Assembly: GCA_050942695.1 (NCBI GenBank)
Contig: JBMNNU010000221.1
Coordinates: 1-5,504, forward strand
Source of the DNA: JBMNNU01 sp050942695
GTDB taxonomy: Bacteria; Chloroflexota; UBA6077
Length of the DNA stretch: 5,504 nucleotides
Direction: 5' to 3'
In this document: positions 1 through 5,103 of the stretch, piece by piece
Numbering within the stretch: the stretch's first letter is position 1
Layout: each line of letters begins with the position of its first letter
Notes under the pieces: generated by a model
Database searches by the model: none
Seen by the model: only the letters and a program-made list of their open reading frames with translations
Told to the model about the DNA's origin: nothing
Position numbers and translations under genes: made by a program

Positions 1-315
1 AACGGGCATAAGGTAAAAGAGCAGGTCCAGGGGGTAAAAAACCGCAGCCTGTATATTTGCCAAAAGCGGCGCCCCCATGAAAATATTTGGGTTCCAGAGC
101 GGCAACTCCCCCTGGTGTATCAACTGTGAAACATAGGATTTGTAGGGGACAAAGTAGGCCAGCAGGTCGAATCCGTAGGGGACCAACCCTAGCCCGGCGA
201 TTCGCCAGAAGAATATCACCGTTATAACTGCGTAGGTTAATGCGACCAGAAGGTCGCTTCTACACAGGAGTTTATGGGTGTCATCTTTCTGTTGACTACC
301 TTTGCCTGCTTTCAT
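1..315 (-). CDS. YfhO-like polytopic membrane protein, N-terminal part (cut by window edge)
   Basis: This open frame reads leftwards from an ATG at 313-315 and is still open at base 1, giving 105 codons of a longer protein. A short polar N-terminus (residues 1-20) is followed by a hydrophobic segment at about 22-44, a likely first membrane helix. Then comes a loop with an Asp (D50), a Gly-Glu-Leu-Pro-Leu-Trp-Asn-Pro stretch (69-76), a G-x-P (81-83), an Ala-Asn-x-Gln (86-89) and F-Y-P (93-95). This succession is typical of the first periplasmic loop of YfhO-family and related GT-C-like membrane proteins, which are large multi-helix proteins linked to cell-envelope glycan or lipoteichoic-acid glycosylation. 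A GTGAGG at 326-331 lies 10 bases before the ATG as a modest ribosome site. The family assignment is by recognition of the loop. The exact substrate is unknown, and another GT-C-fold family is possible. Confidence 0.72.
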   Translation of the reverse strand, partial: MKAGKGSQQKDDTHKLLCRSDLLVALTYAVITVIFFWRIAGLGLVPYGFDLLAYFVPYKSYVSQLIHQGELPLWNPNIFMGAPLLANIQAAVFYPLDLLFYLMPV

Positions 316-365
316 CCGGTAGAATCCTCACGTTGCACGGCTCTTAACAGCAATGGCTCTGCTCC

Positions 366-371
366 ATTATA
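366..371 (-). promoter_or_regulatory. Candidate -10 box of the YfhO-like gene
   Basis: On the minus strand these bases read TATAAT, a perfect -10 hexamer, which would give a leader of roughly 45 bases before the ATG at 315. At 16-18 bases further upstream there is no match to TTGACA, and there is no TGn extension. If this is a promoter it would probably need an activator or another sigma factor. Confidence 0.35.
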
Positions 372-570
372 CCGATTCGGTTCATCGTAAGGCGCGCGCA
401 GTCTGAAATGGCCGTTAACAAAATAAACCGACACTGCATCCAAAACAACGTAGGGGCCGAAACGCTGTGCTCGCTCGCGTCCCACAGCCACTACGATGCT
501 GTGTGCGATTATTTAGTCAACGATCATAAGCCTGCGGCTACAATGAGGCATGGACTCGCCGGATGGACTA

Positions 571-2667
571 CTACGCTACCGGCAGGGTGAAGCTGAAGCT
601 GCTGCCCTTTCCTAGCTCGCTCTCCACCCAGATTTTGCCTCCGTGGGCCTCCACCAGCATCCGAGAGGTGTACAGCCCCAACCCCAGCCCCTCGGTCTTG
701 CGGGCGCCCTTTGCCCTGTAGAATCGTCGGAAGAGATAGGGCAGGTCCTCGGGGGCGATGCCGCCTCCCTGGTCGCTTACCGTTATCTGGACAATCCCGT
801 CCCTGCTCTCTGTCGTCACTATTACCTCAGTGTCGGATGGAGAGTACTTGAGGGCATTGGACAGCAAATTTGTGAGGATCCGTTCTAACCGGTTAGGGTC
901 GGCGCAGGCTTGAGGGAGTTTCTCTGGTATCTCTACCCGTACCCTATCAATCTCTAGGACACCTTCCAGCCTGCTCACGACGTCCATCACGAAGCTGCGA
1001 AGGTCAATGGCTACCCGGTTCAGCTCGAGTTGCCTCGCCTCCAGCCTTACCGAATCAACCAGGTCCATGATCATGACATTCATTCGCCTCGCCCCAATGA
1101 GGATAGATCTCACGCTCTGTTTCACTCTGTCTGTTTGTCCCGAACGATCTATCATCTTTTCCGCCATCTGAGCCTGCCCCTGGATTACCGTTAGTGGGGT
1201 TCTCAGATCGTGGGACACCATCCTAACCAGGTCATTACGCTGCTGTTGTAGCTCGTGTAACTGTGTGATGTCGGTAAGGGTGGTAACAGCTCCCAGCATC
1301 TCGCCCTCTGGACAGTGGATAGGGGCAGCGCTAACCGATGCCGTGAGAAGCCTTCCATCGAGGGTGTGTATGTTGATCACAACGCTTCGTAAAGTCTCCC
1401 CGCGTAGAGCCCTCAAGCTAGGAAGCTCTTCCAAGGAGAGATGCTTCCCCTCGGGCGTCTCTAATTGAAACAGCTTCAGCAGCTCCAGGTGGTTTTTTAA
1501 ATGAAATTCCTCTTTCGGTATGCCCAGCATTCGTTGGGCCGCCGGGTTCATGCCCAATATCTCCCCTTTAGGGTTGAAGATGATTACCCCGTCGACGATC
1601 GATGCGATAATGGCGTCTCGCTCGGCCGTTCGTCGCCGGGCATCCTCCAAGGCTCGTCGCTCCCTCAGGTTCGCCTCGGACAACTGTTCATTCGATGCTT
1701 GCAATTGCCTCAGCAGCTCTTCTCGCTCTTTCTCTAATTGCTTACGCTCAGTTTCGTCCCTGTACAGCAGTGCACCCAGGATAATGTTGCCATCTTTGTC
1801 CCTGATCGGACCACCATTCACCGAGAGGAGCCTTGTGCAACCATCATCCGCATCGATTTGGAACTCCTCTTCAACCAATCTTTCCCCTCGGACAGTCCTC
1901 ATAGCTGGAAGCTCGTTGATGTCGAAAAGCCGACCGTCCGTAGTCCGAGGTTTGAAGCGAAGCATCTCCTGGATGGTAGACGGGAGGTCCTTGGGGGAGC
2001 GCAACCCCAGTATGGTCTGCATTTGCCTGTTGGCCTGCCTGATGCGAAGGTTCGGGTCAACTACCAATATAGCCTCGTCCATATTCTCGATGATGGTGGC
2101 GAGCTCGGCTCTTCTCACCTCCAGCATAGAGTGCTGCTTGGCGTTTGCCAGCTCCGTGCCCATGATATGCGCAATGGTGCTGATAGCCTGCAGCTCTGCC
2201 TTACTGTAGCTGCGGGGTATACAGGTCAGGTAAGCCATCGATCCGACTATCTGGCCTCGTGCGTAGAGCGGCAAGGCCACAAGGCTGCGAAAGCCAAGAC
2301 TGTGCCAATAGTTAGCCAGAATTTCATCAGGCGGGAGCTTTTGAATCTCGTCTACTACCTGGATGGAAGCGGACTGCACGGCCTTGGCTGCGTAGAAGTT
2401 GGCGTCGAATGGGAGTTCGATGACGGTATCCAACCCTTTCTCCGGTATCCCCCGACTCGCCACAAGGTGAAGCAGTTGTTCTTGGCCCTTGGTCTGCCAC
2501 AGCACCGCGGCGTCGGCCTCAAGAGCGGTCTCGGCAACACTAAGCGCCGAAGCGACGGCCGCATCCCAATCGAGAGAGCTAGCCATTTCCAGTGCAACAC
2601 GGCCGATAGCGTCATATAGACGCTCTGTTTCGGACGACTGGGCTCTTTTCGAACCGGCGGGTGACAT
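571..2667 (-). CDS. Soluble GAF-PAS-PAS sensor histidine kinase
   Basis: A complete 698-residue kinase that autophosphorylates on histidine and passes the phosphate to a response regulator. Domains in order: GAF at about 16-178; PAS 1 at about 185-308; a charged coiled-coil linker at about 305-350; PAS 2 at about 350-470; HisKA at about 478-545; HATPase at about 590-698. The H-box reads SHDLRTP with phospho-acceptor His486. The N-box has Asn604, the G1 box is DQGGG (632-636), the F-box is LFRRF (645-649) and the G2 box is GLGLG (660-664), so all catalytic boxes are intact. No membrane helix or signal peptide is visible, so it should sense a cytoplasmic or small diffusible cue through GAF or PAS. 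No haem or chromophore-binding residue is obvious. No receiver domain is fused and no response regulator lies next to it. The ATG at 2667 is preceded by AAGGGGG (2678-2684) at 10 bases, which supports this start. Confidence 0.95.
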   Translation of the reverse strand: MSPAGSKRAQSSETERLYDAIGRVALEMASSLDWDAAVASALSVAETALEADAAVLWQTKGQEQLLHLVASRGIPEKGLDTVIELPFDANFYAAKAVQSASIQVVDEIQKLPPDEILANYWHSLGFRSLVALPLYARGQIVGSMAYLTCIPRSYSKAELQAISTIAHIMGTELANAKQHSMLEVRRAELATIIENMDEAILVVDPNLRIRQANRQMQTILGLRSPKDLPSTIQEMLRFKPRTTDGRLFDINELPAMRTVRGERLVEEEFQIDADDGCTRLLSVNGGPIRDKDGNIILGALLYRDETERKQLEKEREELLRQLQASNEQLSEANLRERRALEDARRRTAERDAIIASIVDGVIIFNPKGEILGMNPAAQRMLGIPKEEFHLKNHLELLKLFQLETPEGKHLSLEELPSLRALRGETLRSVVINIHTLDGRLLTASVSAAPIHCPEGEMLGAVTTLTDITQLHELQQQRNDLVRMVSHDLRTPLTVIQGQAQMAEKMIDRSGQTDRVKQSVRSILIGARRMNVMIMDLVDSVRLEARQLELNRVAIDLRSFVMDVVSRLEGVLEIDRVRVEIPEKLPQACADPNRLERILTNLLSNALKYSPSDTEVIVTTESRDGIVQITVSDQGGGIAPEDLPYLFRRFYRAKGARKTEGLGLGLYTSRMLVEAHGGKIWVESELGKGSSFSFTLPVA

Positions 2668-2741
2668 CGATAGAAAACCCCCTTAGCTCAATCGGGGCGC
2701 CTTTACTAGCGCGACTGATCCAGGGATGTAAACTGGCACGC

Positions 2742-2769
2742 TATGTACCAGGAGTGTGGAGGAAATCAA
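2742..2769 (-). promoter_or_regulatory. Candidate promoter of the histidine kinase gene
   Basis: Reading the minus strand, TTGATT (2764-2769) is followed after 16 bases by TACATA (2742-2747), with a TGG directly ahead of the -10 as an extended element. Each hexamer matches consensus only partly (4 of 6 and 3 of 6). It would give a leader of about 70 bases to the ATG at 2667. The proposal is weak and rests on position and the TGn motif. Confidence 0.28.
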
Positions 2770-2936
2770 TAGCCTACTTCGCAACTCCGCTGTCTACCTG
2801 CTTCGGAGCCACTACAACCAGTGGCATCCCAAGGACCAGATGATCGCTCGCTCCGAGGCCATATCCGCTTATCCATTACATATCCTTGGACACCTTTGAG
2901 AAAACCTTATAAGACAGCCGGACAACCGTCGCACTA

Positions 2937-2966
2937 TTGACAGCAATGAAAAATAAATGGTACATT
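2937..2966 (+). promoter_or_regulatory. Probable sigma-70-type promoter of the binding-protein gene
   Basis: A perfect TTGACA -35 box (2937-2942) is followed after 18 bases by TACATT (2961-2966, 4 of 6), and TGG (2958-2960) directly before it forms an extended -10. The spacer is AT-rich. Transcription would start near 2973, giving an untranslated leader of about 164 bases before the ATG at 3137. This is one of the two best promoter matches in the window. Confidence 0.6.
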
Positions 2967-3080
2967 GTCGCCTACCGGATCCTATGGAGTTGCGAAGTTT
3001 TCCACGGTGCCATACGCTGCTTCTAAATACACCCTCAATCAATGGCCTTTCTCCGTAAGCGCTGCCGCCACGCTGATAAG

Positions 3081-3112
3081 GATTCGGGCTCGAATCAATC
3101 GCATCTTGCGAT
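3081..3112 (+). promoter_or_regulatory. Two tandem hairpins in the mRNA leader of the binding-protein gene
   Basis: Hairpin 1 pairs GATTCG (3081-3086) with CGAATC (3091-3096) around the four-base loop GGCT. Hairpin 2 pairs ATCGCA (3098-3103) with TGCGAT (3107-3112) around the three-base loop TCT. Both stems are six perfect base pairs, one unpaired base separates them, and the second ends eight bases before the Shine-Dalgarno sequence. No run of T follows, so this is not an intrinsic terminator. A role in mRNA stability or translation control is possible. I do not recognise a known riboswitch class. Confidence 0.45.
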
Positions 3113-3120
3113 CTAGCAAA

Positions 3121-3127
3121 AGAGGTG
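3121..3127 (+). promoter_or_regulatory. Shine-Dalgarno sequence that fixes the start of the binding-protein gene
   Basis: AGAGGTG lies nine bases before the ATG at 3137. Its last three bases (GTG at 3125-3127) are also an in-frame start-like codon, but a start there would leave no ribosome site upstream and would add four residues (M-N-I-V) before the natural signal peptide. The ATG at 3137 is therefore preferred. Confidence 0.75.
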
Positions 3128-3136
3128 AACATTGTC

Positions 3137-4243
3137 ATGACGAGGAATCCGCGATTACTGGTTATCCTGGCCTTGGCTCTAGTAGCCCTGGTGGCAGTGG
3201 CATGTCAATCGGCCCCGCCGCCCGCTCCCACCGCCGCTCCGGCCACGTCCAAACCTGCTGCGCCCACCGCAGCTTCCGCTGCACCTACCGCCCAGGCGGC
3301 GACTGAGCAACCGGCAGAAGCTGAGAAGAAAGCTGATTGGCCGGAGAAGGGGCGCTCCATCACAACAGTGGTCCCCTATGCGCCAGGAGGGGCCGCAGAT
3401 ATAGCCTTTCGCTCGCTCGCTCCGCTAATGGAGAAGGAGCTTAACACCCCAATTCAGATCGTAAACAAACCTGGTGCCGCCGGTATGGTGGCATATACCG
3501 AGGTCGCCAACGCTAAGCCAGACGGGTACACGCTGGCATATATCAACTTCGCGTCCGCGGTGACTAACTACCTGGACCCTGAGAAGCAGGCAACCTATTC
3601 AAGGCAAGACTTTGTGCCGATTGGCTTGCAGCAGGTCTTCCCCTTGGCCATCACAGTAAAATCCGACAGCCCATATGAGACCGTAGATGATCTTGTAAAA
3701 GCATCGAAGGAGAATCCTGGGGGCATCAAAATCGCTACCGCTGGGATACTCACCACTCCGCATCTCGCCGGCCTACTGCTTCAGAGAGAGATGGGCGTGG
3801 ACTGGGCATCGGTGCAGTTCAACGGTGACGCCGAGTCTGTGACGGCAGTCATGGGTGGTCACGTGGACGTCGCTTGCGCCAGCATTTCAAGTATGCTCCC
3901 TCAGTATAAGGGCGGGGCGATCCGCGTCCTTGCAGTGCTTGAAAAGGAAGAGTTCAAAGCGTTGCCGGGCGTAAAGACAATGGAAGCCCAGGGCTACAAT
4001 GTCTCGCTTGCTGGGGCCGGTGGCCTAGCTGCTCCAGCCGGAACCCCCAAAGACGTTGTGGACGTGTTGGCTGCAGCTATGAAGAAGGGCGCTGCCTCAC
4101 CGGAGCACCAACAGAAGCTAGAAGAGCTAGGGTTTGTCGCTCGCTACCTTGGTCCGGAAGACTATGAAAAATTCTGGACTGAGTACGAGGAGCTGCTCAA
4201 GTCGTTAATGGATGTAGCTCGGTCCGAGTCTCCTTCAAAATAA
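3137..4243 (+). CDS. TctC/Bug-family tripartite tricarboxylate transporter substrate-binding lipoprotein
   Basis: A 368-residue extracytoplasmic receptor of the tripartite tricarboxylate transporter (TTT) type, which captures a small solute, usually a carboxylate, for a TctA/TctB permease. Residues 1-22 form a lipoprotein signal peptide (basic start, Leu/Ala/Val core) ending in V-A-C with Cys23 as the lipid anchor. The -3 residue is Ala rather than the usual Leu. Residues 25-65 are an Ala/Pro/Thr-rich flexible linker. The mature domain starts near 68 and carries the Bug hallmarks: VVPYAPGGAAD (78-88), V-N-K-P-G-A-A-G (109-116) and P-D-G-Y-T-L (128-133). Length and C-terminal region fit a full-length member. 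The acidic side chain D88 after the glycine pair is typical of the ligand-binding loop. No tctA or tctB gene is adjacent, so the receptor is an orphan within the window. A RidA-family gene follows after 127 bases with no terminator visible between them, so the two are probably co-transcribed. The ligand cannot be read from sequence. Confidence 0.93.
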   Translation: MTRNPRLLVILALALVALVAVACQSAPPPAPTAAPATSKPAAPTAASAAPTAQAATEQPAEAEKKADWPEKGRSITTVVPYAPGGAADIAFRSLAPLMEKELNTPIQIVNKPGAAGMVAYTEVANAKPDGYTLAYINFASAVTNYLDPEKQATYSRQDFVPIGLQQVFPLAITVKSDSPYETVDDLVKASKENPGGIKIATAGILTTPHLAGLLLQREMGVDWASVQFNGDAESVTAVMGGHVDVACASISSMLPQYKGGAIRVLAVLEKEEFKALPGVKTMEAQGYNVSLAGAGGLAAPAGTPKDVVDVLAAAMKKGAASPEHQQKLEELGFVARYLGPEDYEKFWTEYEELLKSLMDVARSESPSK

Positions 4244-4322
4244 ATAGGCCGTGAAGGGTATATAGCAGCACAAGGCAAGTTGGAGCCGTTTATATTTGGC
4301 GACTAATCTGGTGGCGGCAGGG

Positions 4323-4344
4323 CACCGAGATTAATTCACCGAGA
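4323..4344 (+). repeat. Short direct repeat ahead of the RidA-family gene
   Basis: CACCGAGA occurs at 4323-4330 and again at 4337-4344, separated by six AT-rich bases (TTAATT), so the two copies are 14 bases apart start to start. They sit 14-27 bases upstream of the Shine-Dalgarno sequence. A protein-binding or RNA element is possible, but chance cannot be excluded for eight bases. Confidence 0.35.
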
Positions 4345-4370
4345 CCATCAGTAGATCAAAGGAGTAAACA

Positions 4371-4766
4371 ATGACCAAGCAGATACTGACCAGCCCTGGT
4401 CTCCCCCCTCCAGTAGGGGTGTTTTCCCAGGCCACATCGATAGACAACCCGAAAAAGATAATCTTCGTGTCGGGGCTAACCTCTCGTGGCCCATCGGGTG
4501 AGGTAATGCATCCTGGCGACGTTAAGTCCCAGACCCGCCTGATTCTCGAGAATATGAAAGCTATTCTCCGTGAGGGCGGCGCCACCCTGGAAGATGTGGT
4601 GCGGGTGACAGTGTATGTCAGAAACATGGCAGATTTCGCCGCGATTCACGAGGTGCGTCGAGAGTACTTCCCGAAGGATCCTCCTGCTTCCACCATGGTC
4701 GAGGTATCTCGCTTGGTGGACGAAAGGATGCTCATCGAGATCGAGGCCACTGCCGTCCTTAACTAG
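4371..4766 (+). CDS. RidA family protein (YjgF/YER057c/UK114) lacking the catalytic arginine
   Basis: A complete 131-residue protein of the Rid superfamily, small cytosolic proteins that form trimers. Classical members hydrolyse reactive 2-imino or enamino acids. Family marks include the F-V-S-G-L segment (32-36), the E-N-M-K-A-I-L helix (60-66), the V-x-V-T-V-Y-V-R-N-M strand region, V-E-V-S-R-L (110-115) and I-E-I-E-A (122-126). Aligned by eye to E. coli RidA, the substrate-anchoring Arg105 falls on Ser107 (P-A-S-T, where RidA has P-A-R-S), Tyr17 falls on Phe18, and Glu120 is kept as Glu123 after a one-residue insertion. Loss of the arginine suggests it belongs to a Rid subgroup without ordinary imine deaminase activity. 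Start choice is firm: AAAGGAG (4358-4364) lies six bases before the ATG. The gene ends with two in-frame TAG codons and a terminator. It probably shares a transcript with the upstream binding protein. Confidence 0.93.
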   Translation: MTKQILTSPGLPPPVGVFSQATSIDNPKKIIFVSGLTSRGPSGEVMHPGDVKSQTRLILENMKAILREGGATLEDVVRVTVYVRNMADFAAIHEVRREYFPKDPPASTMVEVSRLVDERMLIEIEATAVLN

Positions 4767-4775
4767 TAGCGCTTC

Positions 4776-4808
4776 AAGGCCCGACGTCATATCAACGTCG
4801 GGCCTTTT
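4776..4808 (+). terminator. Intrinsic terminator after the RidA-family gene
   Basis: A perfect 12-base-pair stem pairs AAGGCCCGACGT (4776-4787) with ACGTCGGGCCTT (4795-4806) around a seven-base loop. It is GC-rich and ends in TTTT (4805-4808). It starts ten bases after the stop codon. The T-run is short, but stem strength and position make it convincing. It should end the binding-protein/RidA transcript and insulate the dehydrogenase gene downstream. Confidence 0.88.
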
Positions 4809-4867
4809 GACATACCCTTAGCTTATGTGGAATCGAATAGGTAGGCGCTGACACCTGCGCATAACCA

Positions 4868-4899
4868 ACATTTGTTGTCCTAAGTACCTAGTCAAATGT
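4868..4899. repeat. Inverted repeat between terminator and dehydrogenase promoter
   Basis: ACATTTG (4868-4874) and CAAATGT (4893-4899) are perfect inverted copies with 18 bases between them. Inside lies an imperfect palindrome, CTAAGTACCTAG (4880-4891), centred two bases away from the outer dyad. It could be a regulator binding site for the downstream gene. The sequence alone gives no regulator family. Confidence 0.3.
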
Positions 4900-4981
4900 C
4901 CTCCACTGCATGCCCCCTTTGGTTTGCAGGAGAAAGCCTCACTGCGACCGAATAGGGAGCACCCCTCCCGACTCCGATGTT

Positions 4982-5011
4982 TTGATCATACCAGTGATAG
5001 CGTGCTATGAT
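4982..5011 (+). promoter_or_regulatory. Probable promoter of the dehydrogenase gene, overlapped by dyads
   Basis: TTGATC (4982-4987, 4 of 6) is followed after 18 bases by TATGAT (5006-5011, 5 of 6), with TGC at 5003-5005 giving an extended -10. Transcription would begin near 5018, about 86 bases before the ATG. The -10 region is embedded in repeated inverted copies of ATAGC (4997-5001, 5004-5008 inverted, 5010-5014), and ATCATA (4985-4990) mirrors TATGAT (5006-5011). A repressor bound there would block RNA polymerase, so this may be an operator. That last step is inference. Confidence 0.55.
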
Positions 5012-5103
5012 AGCCTGGCAACTGGGTATTATCTCGCTAGCTACCCTGATACGTTGCGCCATTTCCGAACTCTCATCCATATCACCGATTGGAGGTTCAT
5101 TCC

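Larger units (their letters stand above)
2668..3136. other. Divergent intergenic region between the kinase and the binding-protein gene
   Basis: These 469 bases lie between the divergent starts of the kinase and the substrate-binding lipoprotein. I see no convincing gene in them. The short open frames here lack ribosome sites and recognisable protein character. The region holds a weak leftward promoter candidate (2742-2769), a good rightward promoter (2937-2966), a rightward leader of about 165 bases, and two tandem hairpins (3081-3112) directly ahead of the ribosome site at 3121-3127. The stretch 2770-2930 has no feature I can support beyond a distant 7-base inverted repeat. Confidence 0.7.

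Noticed and set aside
483..503. Hairpin CACAGC/GCTGTG downstream of the kinase stop codon, a possible terminator
   Set aside because: The stem has only six pairs with a nine-base loop, and no T-run follows in the direction of kinase transcription.
408..590. A 60-codon plus-strand open frame between the membrane-protein and kinase genes
   Set aside because: It overlaps the 3' end of the kinase, has no Shine-Dalgarno sequence, and its composition (many His, Cys and Asn without pattern) matches no protein family I know.
1520..2209. A 229-codon plus-strand open frame antisense to the kinase
   Set aside because: It is very Ser/Arg-rich, as expected when GC-biased codons are read from the other strand, and it overlaps the other antisense frame and the real kinase gene.
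1738..2619. A 293-codon plus-strand open frame antisense to the kinase
   Set aside because: It is wholly covered by the well-supported kinase gene (GAF and first PAS). Its translation has no recognisable domain, and its length is explained by the GC-rich codon pattern of the opposite strand.
2829..2889. Inverted repeat CCAAGGA/TCCTTGG in the divergent intergenic region
   Set aside because: Only seven bases match, across a gap of 47 bases, which is expected by chance in a region of this size.
2984..3058. A 24-codon open frame in the leader of the binding-protein gene, a possible leader peptide
   Set aside because: There is no ribosome site ahead of its ATG and no run of a single amino-acid codon as in attenuators. 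It ends before the hairpins without overlapping them.
3081..3096. Resemblance of the first leader hairpin to a tRNA T-arm (contains TCGAATC)
   Set aside because: The loop is four bases rather than seven, and no acceptor, D-arm or anticodon arm can be placed around it.
2869..3138. An 89-codon minus-strand open frame in the divergent intergenic region
   Set aside because: It runs against the best promoter in the region, covers the hairpins, and shows no protein-like pattern.
4331..4790. Minus-strand open frames antisense to the RidA-family gene
   Set aside because: They lie opposite a gene with clear family motifs, and one extends into the terminator. Neither shows independent coding evidence.
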